Under the pieces are notes generated by a model. That model saw only the letters and a program-made list of their open reading frames with translations. It searched no databases and was not told the origin of the DNA. A DNA stretch of 64,000 nt. Source: Pelecanus crispus. Taxonomy: Eukaryota > Chordata > Aves > Pelecaniformes > Pelecanidae. Positions within the stretch are counted from its first letter, which is position 1; the number at the start of each line of letters is the position of its first letter. This document shows, piece by piece, positions 24,001 through 39,000 of this stretch. The translations under genes were made by a program, and so were the position numbers. The DNA lies in assembly GCF_030463565.1 (NCBI RefSeq), contig NC_134643.1, positions 168,166,491-168,230,490 on the forward strand. Direction: 5' to 3'.

Positions 24001-27000
24001 GGTCATGCAGGAAATGACAGAAATGTATCCTTGTTATGTGAAAAATGCTGTATATGGGAGGGAGAACTTCAGAAACAACACGCTTCAACAACTGTGACTG
24101 ACTGAATACAAGTCAAAAACAGATTGCGATGTCCATGTAGATAGGTCAGTGAGAATGTTATTTGAGTGCTGAGCAATGCCCAAAGCAGCCAATGGACTTA
24201 AAAAATTACTAGGAAAGGAACAGGGACCCATGGGGTAAACAACATTTTGCTGCTTATGATTCCATGATGCGCTTTTGTGTTGAGTAAAGCATGATGTTCT
24301 ACTTTACTGTCTCCCTGTATATTCCTCTTCATTTCCTTAGAAAGGATATAGTAGAAGCAGAAGATGTACAAAGAACTGTGATTATAATTGTGGGATATCA
24401 ACTGGAGAGGGGGAAAAAAAAAAAATTACTGTGAGCTGATGGAAACTGGGGACGGTCTGAGGTCAGAAGTATAAACAAAACCAGAGAGAATTGCTGAGAA
24501 AAGTAGGCCCAGGTGGTGAATGCTGCTCAGAGCCATTCTATGTAAGGGCACGAGGAGATGGAAGATGGAAGTAGGTGCAGAATTTGACCTGTGGTCAGCT
24601 GCTAATAGCATTTGCTGAGGCAAGTACTGTTGAGGTCTTTGTCAAGGCACAGGACGGTGGCATGGGTTACACCTTCCACAAGGTCGAGGATGATACAAAA
24701 CTAGGAGGGGAAGTTGAGAAGCTGGAGGGTAGGGCTGCTGTTAGAGGGGCCTTGGTGGGCTGGAGAGATGGACCAACAGAAACATTGGGAAGTTCAGCAA
24801 AGACGCTTTGCAGACTCCCGCACATGGGCTGGAATAATCTCAGCAGCAGCGCAATGTGGGCACTGACTGACTAGAAGGTGGTTTTGAGAAACAGACCTAG
24901 GGATTCTTGTCAACACCACTGACTTGCATTAAAGTCATGCCTGTGAAGACCAACTGTATGCTGGGCTGTGTTAGCAAGAGTATAGCCAGCAGGTCAAGAA
25001 AGTGATTATTCCACTGTATGTGGCATTTGAGAGACCGCCTCTGGAGCACGGGGCCCAGTTTGGGGCTACCCATTACAAGAAAGGCATAGACATACTGGAG
25101 CAAGTCTATGGTTCACCACAGTGGCTGGGGCATGGAGCAGATTTCTGAGGAAAGGCTGAGAGAACTGGGTTATATTCAACCTGGAGAAGGATAAGGAGAG
25201 ACCTCGAATCCTCAACTTCCTAATAGAAGGTGTAGAGAAGATGAAGCCAGACCCTTCATGAAGGTACACAGGAATATGAAAAAAAGCGATGGGCACAAGT
25301 TGAAACATGGACATTTTGGTTAGATATTAGGGAAATGTTTCTGCCATGGAGTTGGGTAAACACTGGAACAGGCTGCCCTGGGAGGCGGTGGAATGTCCAT
25401 TCTTAGAGATACTCAAAACCGCTGCACGAGGCCCTGGGCAGCCTAATCTAGCATTGAAATTTCCTCTAAGTAAAAATTTGGGTGAGGTGACCTCCAGAAG
25501 TCGCTTTTGACTTGAATTAAATTTTTTTTTCTATGAGTGGTTTAGATGCAGCTGATGTTGCCTTGAGACAAGATTGATGTATTAGATGATGTGTCAGGGG
25601 GGTTTATCAGCTATCTCTTGTCTGCTTGCTTGGACCAACTTTCCTAGAAATTTGAAGCTTTAGTGACATTTACTATTAGTGACATAGATGCCTGTTGAAA
25701 TTTACTGTTAGCTGCGTACTTTACCCATTTCACCTGGATAAACTCTGTGAGATTGAGAATAAATAAATTACCAGTAGGATGATCTGCATGGTCTATCTTG
25801 CCAATAAAGTATTAGGTGCCAGTAGCGGGGAATCTTGAGAATGAACTAAACTATTACTTAAATTGAGCATATTAAGCAATTGATGTGTATATGTTTGTTT
25901 ATCATTATCGCCAACAAACTCCTATGTTCATAATGCAGGAAAATTTAAAGTTTTGGCACCAAGTGGTTTTCCTAAAAGTCAATTCATAGTTGGGGTAGTA
26001 TTGTACAAGCAAATTAATGCTCTTTATGAACAGGATGAGAAGGAAAGATTCAGTTTTAGAGGAAAAGAAAGTGGTTATTAAATGACAAAATCACATCAGT
26101 ATTGATTCTTCCCAGTTAAGAGTGTCTTACTGAAGTCAACACAATAAGTGTGAAATAGAAATATTATGAGCGTCATATGTATCCAGCAATAGTTAAGCCA
26201 CTTTCAGTAGGGAAGTCTGCATTAGACATCTATGATAAAATGGTCATCTAGAGTGAAGAGTACTGATACTGAAATACTGGAATGGCACAGTTACTGAGAG
26301 GTGTGTAATAGCAGACCTCTGAGGAGAAGTCAGTTCTCTGGTGTCTGGTCTGGTCTTAGCTGTTGCATGTCAAGACACATTGACATAGAGGGATGTTCAT
26401 GATGCATTAAGGCTGAAGTAACAATAACTGCTTGAACAAATTAAAGGATCAGGCTTAAGGGTTGGTTGGGGTGACTGACTTTCCAGTTCTGCTCTGGATG
26501 ATATCAAGAGTAGATAGGATGGATAGCTGGGGAATAAAAGCATTTTTAAATAGAAACATTTTCATAGAAGGTAAAGAATTACTAGATTTGAAGCTGAAAA
26601 ATTGGGTTTATAGGAGAATTGGATGATAGATTTGTATCCCAACCTACTGTTGAGTATTTCAGAAGAGTCATGAAGTGTTAAAGCTAAAAGGCAACTTAGA
26701 AAATCAAATATGGTGGCCTTTTTTTCTTTTAAATCATTCCTTGGATGATTTCCAATCTGTTGCTTATCAGTTCTCAAAACTTGTTATTTTAAATTTAGAA
26801 TACTCACATCAATATCTGTTGTTAACTTGCTCATTTAAAATACGCAGCCTTAGCAAACTAGTTCTAGTAATGGGCTGTTTAGCTATGATGTATGTAGCAA
26901 TTTAATGGATTTGGTAGGAGGAACGTACGTGGAATTTGGTAAAGCATTTAGTCTGGTCAATATATTTGGTTGTCTCAACATTTTCTTTAATATGAACTCA

Positions 27001-30000
27001 AATCAGTTTGGGCATCATTGAGATTGTACACTATAAAAAACATCAAGAAGTTAATGATGGGATACGCTATATTAAATTAGAGTGAGGTCTTTCAGGTAGC
27101 ACGGGTGACATTGTGTATGTCTACTTAATATGCAACATACTTGCACCAGGCTTGTGGAAGATTTGGAAATGCAGATGATGCTATTTTGGGCTGCATGTAT
27201 ATTATGAAGAAATCAAAGCTGCAAAATTTCATATTAAAAACAGCACAGTTACAAAACACTGAAGATTGCATTTTAAACTTGCTGCTGCTTTTATATCTCA
27301 AAAGGTTAATTTAGGAACACAAAGTGAAGGTAAGTAGCCAGTTCCCTGCCGACTAATTATAACTTGAGTGTTTACTGTCTTCCCAAGTGGTTGTTTATAT
27401 ATTGAATTTTCAGCAGCCTCTTAAATATATATTTAAAAAAAAAAAAACCACCAAGCCACACAAACCTATTAATAGGGAAACTATTTTCTCAGGAAAAAAT
27501 CTAACAGTATATTGCGTGTAAACCACAATCATGCAAATTATTTGTTGTAAACTAGAAAACTACACATTATTCACAATTAAATTAGAGAAGTATTTTTTTA
27601 CGTGCTTATCCACCTTAAAGATTCAAGAGGAGTCAGTTTCACAAGCATGGTACTTATATAGTAATCATGCAATAACATAAATTATTCCCTCTCTACCGGC
27701 ATCTTGCTTGAATGTCATAGGGATTTGACTGGCCAGTGATTGCTTGAAGTGCTGTTACCTGGGACCCCTAATTCCCTAGCTGATCTGCAGATAAAGATAT
27801 ACGCATCTATGCGGTTGCAACAATCCCTATAGTCTCATCCTTCAAAATAATGATCCCAGCACCCTGTGCTCTTCTGACTAATTATGTCCCTTATGTTTAC
27901 TCTCTCTACCTCCTGTGCCTCAGTACTTTGAATTCTCCTGTGAGCCGCCAGCATATATTCAGATTAATTTTGTGCTGCGTGTACATGGGATCTGAGGAGC
28001 TGTGATATAGACCTCTACTTTAGTTTTGTGACCGTTCTGGTTGTCTTCCTTTAATTATTTTTAATCTACCTGTTATGTGAGATACTGCTGTAGATGCTGA
28101 TAGTAAATGTTGATGTTTAAATATGAGTCTGCTTAGCTGGCTGTTCAGTTCTCATTGTAGTCAATCTAATCAATTTGGCTACAGGAGCTGGGAACTATTC
28201 AGCTGACAAATTTAGGCATCTTTAGAGTGAGCAAAATAGCTTTTCAGGTTTTGTTGGCTGCTAGGGTATATCTCTCTTGGCTAGAAAGGAAGTACAGATA
28301 CGTAGCTCATACACATGCATTCAGATGTCTGAAATCTAGAGCTGTATCCTATTAATGTCTCATTTATTTTTAAATCAACTTTGTTAATGAATTTAGCAGT
28401 AATATGCTATCATGCAGCATTTTATGACCAGAAACATCTGTTTTTCCATGGTTCCCTGTAACATCCTAAGAAATTTATTATGACTTACACTCTTTGGCAT
28501 AGAGTGCAGTGTTAAAATGTGTCTGGAGGGCAAGTAGTTATCAAGTTTAAAGGAGCAAATACTATGTGAAAATAGTTTGCAAAACTGAAACCATAGTTCT
28601 GTATGTAATAAACTTTAAAAAATGTTTTTGCATTAGGGGGATTGTATAGCATTGGATGTGTATTAATTTATCTTGCTGAAGTTTAAAGTACAGTTATAGT
28701 CTGAATGAAGCCAGCAGTGTTAATATAAGTTGAAGTAGTAGGATAAGTGGATGCACGATTTGATAAATGTAACCTTGTCAATGTTATACAATCATTTTTG
28801 AAGGCACATGACAAATTATCTTTTTTTTAACTTACTAAAATCATCATTGTCTTAATCATCTTTCAGAGCAAAAATGTCTGCTGTTTTATATACAGCAGTG
28901 AAAGCACAGCTGGAATTTGTAACCCAAAGTATTTGAAGATTTGTGGTAAAAATATTTTATTGAGGCGGTATCTTTAGAATTGTATATTTAATAACTCTTC
29001 ATTGTGTTCAATAGGATGTTATTTGGGGCTGAGTGGAGAGGCAGAAATTTCAGATCAGATTTTTATTTTTGTGGAGATAATTTGAAGAAAATCTGAAAGT
29101 GTAGTTACTGGAAAGATGTTTCAATCTGGAAGTATTTACCACTTGCAGATTTTTTTAGTCACTACTTGGAATGTGTGAAGCCAAATTTCTCTCATTTGAG
29201 TTCTGCCAGGGCTATGTGTAGGTTTAGAAAACTTAGAAGAGATGGCGTTTTCGTCCACTGAATTTAATGTTAGATGGTAATGATTACATACAATTAATGG
29301 GAAGGCAGCTTTCTGGAAATGCAGATCATACCCTTTTGTAATCTTAGATCCCACCCCCCCAGTGAATTACAGCAAACTCAGCCTTTCTAAATAATGAGTT
29401 TTAAGAAGGAGGAAAAGGCAGAAAGGAGATCCTAGAGGCTTTAAGAACAAAAGAAGGTTAGAGGTTGTAAAGAGGAAAGTGAGAGGATAGGAAGTGCTTA
29501 GTTATGAAAATTGTGTACAGAACTTCTGGGAGCAGTTAATGGATATTTCCATTTCCAAAACTGTGGCCTGCAGGGCTATTGTATGTGGTCCAGTGTTTTG
29601 CTGGAACCTAGGCCATGGTGAGGGAATGGCATTTTGGTTGCTGCACTCATCATTTGATACGAGTACTTCTGAGATCTGCTGCAGCTGAGGCAAGTAAAAT
29701 CTGGCAGGCTAAGTCATGTGAGAGGATTTTCACACTGTGTAAAAATTTGGTGCCACTGTGGACCCTTAAAGAGGTTTCCCACTGGGATGATTATTCCACT
29801 TTCACAGCAAGAACACCTTTTAAAATAAGGTGTTGACCTAAGAACACAGATAAATTCAAGCTGGACAGCTAGAAGGGTTCCTTCCTGCAACTCACTTTCC
29901 ATTTGCTGCAAATTTTCACCTTTATAGGAGAATATTTGAATTACACGTGAAAAAGATCTTGAATCACTGTAGTTTCCAAGTAGTATCTATCAATGGAAGT

Positions 30001-33000
30001 AAAATACATGCTGACTACATAGATTATTTGGGGGGTGGCATAAATTGGCAATTCTGGACTGCTTCACACATTTCAGCTGTTCCTCCTGTGGAAGAACAGC
30101 CTCAAACAGTGATGGTGCATGATGCTTGGTATGGTCACAGCTTTGGTTGTCTGACTCTAACTTGTTTGTGTTCAAGAATATCATATAGTACAATGTATAC
30201 AGTCTGATTTAAAATTTTGGTGAGCGTTATTCCTTAAACAGATACAGGTCTTTTTCACAACTTATAAAACAATATTACATCCTCTTTCTAATTAGGTTTC
30301 TTTGCCTCACAATCCAAAGACAGCATGAGAATATTCACTTGAATATGCCTCTAGAAGAAGAAATGAAGGTTAATTATTTCCAACCAATGTTCATTATTAT
30401 CAATTCTGTTGTTCCCAGATACCATCCACCTTCTTTCTTACTTGGAGTCCTAATTTTGGCCTTGAGAAGGCGAGATGCAGGGAGGGGGGAAGCCACTTCA
30501 CATATTGCATCCATTCTCATACTCTTGTTTATCATGTATCTTTAAGGACAAAATAGAATATGTGAGAATAGCTCAAAGAATGTCACCTTTAGAAGGTTTT
30601 TATTTATATAAGTTGCTAAGACTAAATGTGAGGAAATAATTTGTAAAATAGTGCTGGTTGAAAGTAAGTAACCTTCAAAATTTGCGTTAAAAGGCTAGCA
30701 TAAGCTTGACAAATAGAAATAAATGAATGAGCTCTATTCAAGACTTTCCGTATGGGTCTGCAGAGAGACATTATTGTCTTGAGTGGATTTTTATATTGCT
30801 GAAAATGATCTAGATGTTAACTAATGCTATTGCACCCCCTTTTGTTATATTGATGTTGCATTAGGCCTTTAGAATTGGTAGTGAAGGAAACAATTATCAG
30901 TGGACAACATTCAAGACACTAATATTTGCCTATTATGTAGCACAGGTAGATATGCCACATCATTAATGGCTAAATACTAAAAGTTTGTCTTTTTTTTTTT
31001 TTCCCCCCCTTCAACAGATTCAGAACATTCCTATTACAATTTAATCTTGAAGAAAGCAGGACAGTTTTTATCTAATTTGCAAATCAATCTACTGAAGTTT
31101 GCACTTTCCATACGGGCATACTCTCCAACTGTTCAGATGTTTCAGCAGGTGACTATATTATCTGATCTATTTGGTACATGATTTTATGTGGCATTTTGGC
31201 TGCAGAGTAAAGAATGTTCATTATTACAGTTTGCTAAAATATATGCCAACATTATTTGGAGTCAAACATGATCCATTTATAAAGGTGATGCTTTATAAGC
31301 TGGTTAGATTGACAGGAACAAATATTCATGTTTAATTGTAAGGATAGCATTATTTTCAGGGTAGGATTTTTTGAATTGTTCATTTTTAAAACTGAGATTG
31401 TGGGGTTTTTTTGCATTACTTTAAATAATCCTATGGGAATTCAGACATTCCCAAAGTCGGAAATCTCCTGTGGCTTCAAGTCATTTATATTTGTTACTTA
31501 GCGGACTTCTCATCTCTTGTTATTTTAGTATTTGAAAAGTTGAAAGATAGAATAGTCAAATACCTGCTTTGTGGGTGGGACAGAAATTCACTGTGCTTCT
31601 AGCCTAAAACTGCTCCTCCTCCTTTTAGCAATGCCACCTTCAAGATAAAGTGAGAAATCCATGTTTCTGAAAGGTAATAAGCTGTAATAAAGTTAGGGTT
31701 TTCTGCAAGTGTTCTCTGGAGGAATATCGTAATCTCAGACTTATATCTTCTATTTATCCTTCAGCTTGTGAATCCAGAGTCATTGACATACAGTCATAGG
31801 ATTCCCACTTTACATGGGAATAGCTGAATAGAGTTAAAAAAAAAAAAGGCAGGGGGAGGGAAGGAGAGAGAACCAAAAATTGACATTAATTGTTTGGGAT
31901 TTATTGGTTAGCAGTCAAATCTTTGTACATTAACATGATTGCTGACAGTGACTAAAATTAAAAATATCTCAGAGTACAGGCTGTGATTTCAGCTTGTCAA
32001 AGAGATTTCTTAGCCCTCTTTTCACAGAACATAAATGGACTTGAATTTTCTGGAGTATGACTGCATTTGATAGACTATATCTCACAAAGGTTATAAGGTC
32101 TTAATCTTGTAATATTTTCCATTACTTTTTTTATATGTACCCGATTTTGAATGGGCTTAATTAGAAACACAACTCAATGGCAGCTGTTGAGTTATTTTAA
32201 TCAAAGGGATGTGAGTTTAAGTTGAAGTGCAATCAAAGCATTCTGGTTGAGTATAATTGTTGAAATATTAGATTGCAGCTGATGAACCTCCACCAGAAGG
32301 CTGCAGTGCATTTGTGGTTATCCATGAGAAGCACACCTGTAAGACTAATGAAATAAAAAAGCTGCTGAAGAAGGCTACTAAGAGGTAAATGTAACGATCT
32401 GTTTTTAAGAGGAAAAATAGATTGCTAAAGAGGAAAATGTATTATTGCATATGTACTCATAGTATTTTGAAATTTTATGTTCTGCTTACTTGATAATGCC
32501 AAGCCCATAAATCCCTGTTTATTGGATATTTAAAGACATACCCATTTAAAGTATACATTATTTTAAAAGAGTTACTTTTGGTTTTGAAATATTTTAAACA
32601 CTTGATGAATTTTCATAACAGTTTGAATCAAACTAGTGTTTTAAAAAGAAGTCATAGAGCTTTGCTCTTCAAACCACATGGATAATTATGTATTTCTTCC
32701 CTTTTTTTTTTGGTATGCAGTAGTAAAGTTTAAGTTACAGTGTATTTTCTATACAAGCTTACCATTTAATGCGTCTGAGACAGTACTTCTGATGACAGAC
32801 CTCTCTGCGCAGTGAGTGCTGCTGTATTTGAGGTTTTCTGGATTGTAAGGGCTTGGCACAGGGGTGGAAGAGGAGTCTACCTCAGCTGGCATAACCTTTC
32901 CTCACCTGGTGCTAGACTTTGCACCTATCAAGCCTTTCTGCAGGCTTTGTTCTGTGGAAACTAGCATCAGTCCAGAATGAATTTGGGCCATGAAGTAAAA

Positions 33001-36000
33001 TAATGTAGAACCTATCAAAATAACAAAGAATAACAAAATAATGAAAGCAAAATGTTTGATCTCTGTAAAAAAAAGAATTCATTTGTATTTTTTCCAAGAC
33101 CTGTATGTAGCATTTTTTTGTTTGGTTGGTTTTTTCCTGCAATGGTGAAGGTCACCATAATATGCATTAGTATCCATACCCTCAACCACTTAATGGAGAT
33201 ATGTGGAGCTGAAAGATTATTTAGTAGGGCATATTTCTTGGATTTTGCTTTCTATCAAATATAAATTGAAAAAAAAAACCCTTGAAAACCTATACATTTG
33301 TCTCTTCGGGAATGGTTGCTTCTGAAAACAAATTTGTGTTCTACATGTGTGGTTTATGGTATTTTCTAAGTCCATTGATAGAATTACAACCTACTCAGTC
33401 ATTGTCTTTTACTCATTCAATAGCCAAAGTTTTTGCAAAAACACTTCACTGTCTAGTTTGCAATGTCCAATTTTTAACTATTACATTCTGCCTAACAAGT
33501 GTCTCTTACTTTCTTACATAAATTATTTGTACTATATTTTGGCTTTTAAAATGATGTTGAATTCTCCTGGTCATATATTAAGGCATCATGACACCTTAAC
33601 GTTTTATCACAATGTCTGAATGTACTCCTCTTCTAAAGCAGTTAAGTGGATTCAGCACATTCTCCTTTCTGGAGATACTATCCCCAGATTTACAAGATTC
33701 TGGAAAAACCATGATACTAAACAATAGAATCCTGAAGTATTCAGAATCAAGAGAGTTAGACTTCTAGGAATCATTAACTTTAAGAACTCACAACAAAACT
33801 GTAGTTCTTGCTATTAAATTGTTCTTGTGTTTTGTATAGTTTTGTGTGCACCAGTCACATTACAACCTTCAGAGCTGCAGGGACAAAATCTTGATAAATT
33901 TCCTCTCCTTCTCCGCACCCCAAAAGTAGCTGAGTCACTCAAATATTTAGAGTTCCTGAAGCTAGACTTAGAAAAAAGGCATGTTCACCTTCAGGTAAAT
34001 GTGTCCACTATTATTTCTTAGAGTTGTACTCTGGCTAGCAGATGCTTTTCACTTGTGCTGGAGATGTTTAGCCTAGGTGATACAGATAGGGCTGTGCTCC
34101 TGTTCTGCCTTTTCTATATAGTGAACAAATGATATGGGACAGTGTGCCATCTCACTGTTGGTTCCTCTAAACCAGTCATTCTTCTTCTCTGTGGCTTTTA
34201 TGAAAAGAGATCTTTTTGTTTCATTGCTTCCTTTTTTATTTCAAACTGTTTTCCTTTGTGTTTCATTTTCTGTGTTTTGTCTGTCATGACTCTTTCACTT
34301 AAGCCAGGCCAACTTAAGCTAGGCTTCCAGTTGTGTCCTAAAGTTCCCCATATTGGATGAGGACACTAGAAATGTTCTATTTTTAGGGATGATAGTTTCA
34401 AATCTCACTGGAAGAGGAAGAAGAGGCTGCAGCATTATTTTGTGCAGATTCATCGGCTCAACCTGAGATCCTGGAAGTCTCAGGCACTTTGGACTCAGGA
34501 GAGCCCAAATAGTCTGCTTGTCAAGATCAAGGTTTTGCTTCTTCCAGTCCTTTATGCAGCAGCTAGCATGATTTGGTCTGTTGCACTTTCAGCCATGTTG
34601 AAACAGACTGCATGGCTCTAATGCAATGCTCAAGGGCTCTGGACATTTCAAAGGAGGATCTTCAGTGGTTCAGTGGTTGGGATTGCTTATCTTGCAAACT
34701 GTCCAAAACACAACACTAAGATTTCTGGGGCTGTTGCTGCCCAAAGCAGAAGCATTGGTGGGAGTCTCAAAACAATCAGTGCCTTAGAAGGTTTGTCAGT
34801 ATGCATGTCTGCTGTTTTCTGTCCATCACATTCCGTCTGCATCCCTTCTTGGCAACTATCTAGTAGGCAAGCATATAGTTGCCTGTGCTACCCTAGTAAT
34901 TGGTTAGCAAGTGCTGAAATCCACATCCGTGTATTTGTTTTTAACTTTTTTTTTAACTTTTTTTTTTGTCTGCCCAACTGTTGTTCCTTCCCTTTCAGGC
35001 AGCCTTGTCATGAGAAGCTCTTAAGGAAGGAAATAAATTAGCTGTCAGCTCTAAGAGCAAGAAAATCAATTACTACTCACAACTACTGTTCAATGTCAAA
35101 GAGAAACAGAGAACAGAGGCTTATCTTGGATTTACAAGGGCTGAATGCTTTAATTCTCCAATCCAAGGTCATTATGGTAGCCCTATGTGGTGTTACTTCA
35201 CTGCAGCACTGAATTTTTTAGTGAAGCTTGGTCATTATAGTATAAAATGCTTCCTTTGAGACTGTCAGTGTTCAAGAAAGTCATGACAGCACTTTGTACC
35301 CACCTTTTGAGAACAGGAGTTGCTCTTCTGCTATACATAGGCAACTAGTTAAGAGGAGCTCCCTTGATTTATGTTTTCACCTCTCTATAAATGACTGTGG
35401 CAGTTCTTGTCTCTCTGGATATGAGAGGGAAGTTGCACAAGTCGCATCCTATATGTATGCTTTCATTGGAGCAATGTGGATCTGTTCTTGAACAAAGCTT
35501 CCTCATGCAAGAGTTGTTTCAGACTCCCCGATGACACCTACTTTGCCTGCCCTGTCCTGTGATGACAGTGGGAAAGCTTCCCTGGTGTTTCTGTGGCACA
35601 TGGCTGCAGGTGCCCAAGTTAAGTCCCAAATCAGGCCCCTCCTTTTGTCTCTGCCTTACAAATGCGGTCTTTGATTGCATACCTACCAAGCTTAAATAGG
35701 ATGTTGATGTTAAGGCCCTGAGTAACCTGATACAAATTGGCCCTGCTTTGAAGGAGGAATTGGAGCAAATGACCTCCAAAGGTCCTTTGCAGTATAAATT
35801 ATTCTGTGATTTTTGTAACGAAGATATTCCTAAGCTTTGCATCACAGAAACCGTGGCATGTGGAGTTCTGCTCATACCTTTCCAGTATGACTTTTCAGTG
35901 AGCATCTAGTACACGCATTTCTGCAGTGCATGTTGGATTAGAGTTTCTCAGCTCGCCTTGGAGAGGTTTGTACTGGTCTTTCAAGTGTGACTATGCAAAG

Positions 36001-39000
36001 GCAACTTTAAAAAAGAAGTGCACTCATCAATAATTAGCACCTTGAGTATATTACTCAATCACATCCTCTATTACTTTTCCATCTTTCCCAGGTTTTATTC
36101 AAAAGATGTTTGCAGTCATCTAAGAAATCATTGCAGGTATAGAAAGCGTAACTCTTCTACAGTCATGGCTTTCAATGAGGAGGGTAGGTAGGCAGTCAAA
36201 TTTTGTAAAATTAGCTAAATTAACAGAGCTTGATGGTGTTAAAGCACAACCCCAGTTAGTTTCCATGTGTGTTAGCAGCTTTCTCAAACTTCACTGAATA
36301 ACCCTCTGCTACTCTGTTACTCACTGATTGCTCTGTACATCTCTAATAGATGTAATGCATCATTTAAATTAAAAGGTTCAAGCTGCAACTGATTGTTGCA
36401 CAAAATCTCAGTGCTGTGCTTTTCATTTGCTCTTTGTGTTGTCATTTGATAAAATACATTAAAGTTATTTATAGTTGATGCTGATTTTTCACTGTCTTAG
36501 ACTTCAGTTCGAAAATTTGGTGTTCTAAGTTAGTTTGTGAGCAATCATGATTATTTCGTGATGTTTTTAATATCGCTTGTATACTTTTAGCATATAAGCC
36601 CTTACTAGTGTTTTCAATTATGAAGTAGAGAAACTGCCACTGTTTTCATTTTTTTCTGAATGTATAATATCACAATTATTTGTTTTTAAAACCAGACCCA
36701 GGCCATATCTTTTTAAGGGAGATCATAAATTTCCAACTCTCAAAGAGGATGGCCCAGTGGTTGTTCTTTATGCAGAAGTGGGTACGAAAGACTTTGTCAG
36801 ATTCCACAAGATTTTATCTGAGAAGGCACAAAAGGAGGAAATTGTTTATGTTCTACGGCATTATGTTCAGGTATGTAATTCAAATTAACATTGATTCAGT
36901 AAACTCTTCATTGTTTTTCTTGCTTTTTGACAAAACAAGTTTTCTACGTTTATTTTTGCATTTGCCTACATCATGTCCAATACATATTCTAATTTTAAAA
37001 CTTTCTAGATTAAGTTAATTAATTAAGATTAACCTAATACAAACTTCAAAGATGGGAAAGCATGATAATACTATCTAATTCTGCATGCAAGTACTGTTTG
37101 CATCACCGATTGATCTTGAAATATCTCTTTTTTTGGTTGTATGTCTGGTTTCTGTACATTGTACAAAGATCTTGGGTGAATCTTGGTGCAGCAGACTGAA
37201 CATATTCTTAACAAGAATTAGAAAAATGGGAGCTAGAGTAGAAAATCAATCACATAATTTTATATATTCTCAGTATAATCTCATATGTTGGTTGCAGTAC
37301 AGCAGCATGGGCTATCAGAGTCAACATCACTGGTCAGTTTTTCAGTGTTGGCATTCCACAGTGTCAATATTTTAAGTATAACATTTCTGAATGCTTTTCT
37401 TAACTTACTCTTCCCCCTGAAGAAACAACAACGACAAATATCAGTACATGGAACTATATTGTCCCCAATTTTGGTTATTGGAAGCTTTTTGTAATTTATA
37501 TTCAAAGTACAGTTGTTAAATAGCACAGCTAATACAAGAATAATCTGATGGAGCGAGAGGTTGCTGTGATTTATGTAGACCAGGCATTTCAGGGAGATGA
37601 GATCCACAGTTTGCAGATGACTTTGAATTACTTTGCTCACAGTAATGAAATAAAGAATTTGAGGAAACCAGTCTTAAATTCTGAGTTGTTTAGGGGTATA
37701 GTTTTTACTGAACTTTCTGTTCTTCTTTTATGCACTTTTTTCCCCAACTAAATACCTACAGTCTTTTTGCTCTGACATGCACCATGGTCCCCCCAAATGC
37801 CTGTTGTCTTCCTCTCTCTTCAGACTGCTCCTTTTCCTCCTTCCTCACAACATGCATTTTTATTCTTTGGTTCCCATTGAGGCGGATTCTCTGTCCTTCT
37901 TTGCATTAAATGCCAGAAGAGGGAGCATTGAGAGCAGAAGAGGTACAGTCTTTCTGCTGTCATGGGGTTTTTTGGCCAGTATTGCTGAGACTGTGTAGAG
38001 AGTCCAGTGCTCTCTGCATTGAGATTTGCTTAGAGGACCAACAGAGAACATCCCCAGCCCTGCTGGGTTTTAGTTGTGGGCTTGGAGGATTCTCAGTACA
38101 GAATGATTCTTAGAAATTGTAAGCTAAAGCTGAAAGGCTTTCAAGAATTGCTGCTGTGCATGTGCAAATTGCATTTTGGAAAGGGGATTTTCATACATTT
38201 TGGGCAAATTAGGGCACATTTTCAGAAATAAGTATGCTCTGAGTAATTACACTATTGAATGTCAAACTTCCACTCCAAAGTTAGAAACACTTCTTGTTCT
38301 TAATAAGTGGCAACCTGTTTTTACCAGTGATACCATACTACATTTTTTTAATCTTCCTTGCAGATAGTGATTAACTCTTTCATCAAAACTGTTTGAAAGA
38401 ATCAACCTGATGCAGAAATAGAGAATTTCCTCCTAACATGCTGAAATCTGGCAAAATTACAAAGAAATTAACAACAGTTTAAAATGTGAATTGTAATAAT
38501 TGTATAGGGTGCTACCAGCTCTGCCTGTTCTAGTCCTTCTTCCAGTATTATGTGAAGGGACTACAATTTTGACACAGCCTTTCTGTGGTGTGCAGGAGAT
38601 AAAGGAAGTCCTAACTTTCTGTTACACACCTTCTGAATGGACTGTCAGTGTGCCTTACATGACTCTCATAATTTGTTTGGTGTAGTATTTTGTACTTTGA
38701 ATCATAAATTAAAGGGGAAATTTAAGTTATGACTGTCATAACATTTTAAAGTTACAATATTAGATATTGTTAATCTCCTATAAATACAGTTTTTTAAGTT
38801 ATATTTTTTGTTCTGTTAAAATAATATCCTCAAACAGAAACCAAGTTCCAGAAAAATGTATTTATCTGGATATGGTGTAGAACTTGCAATAAAGAGCACA
38901 GAATATAAAGCAGTAGATGACACACAGGTTAAAGGTATGTGGGGTTTTTTTTATTTATTTCTGATATCTCATTGGAGACACTATTGAAAGATGTTATAAT

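Larger units (their letters stand above)
22530..31017 (+). other. UGGT2: UGGT2 intron 2 (8.5 kb)
   Basis: The largest intron within the window, phase 1, ending in a strong pyrimidine tract (about 30987-31010) and CAACAG. It contains a solo LTR (22866-23442) and an old sense CR1 (about 24500-25540). The rest, about 25.5-31 kb, is AT-rich with short A/T runs such as 27430-27444 and no recognisable gene. Confidence 0.85.

Noticed and set aside
36680..37018. 112-codon frame overlapping UGGT2 exon 5
   Set aside because: It is in a different frame from the conserved UGGT2 reading and spans the exon 5 donor.
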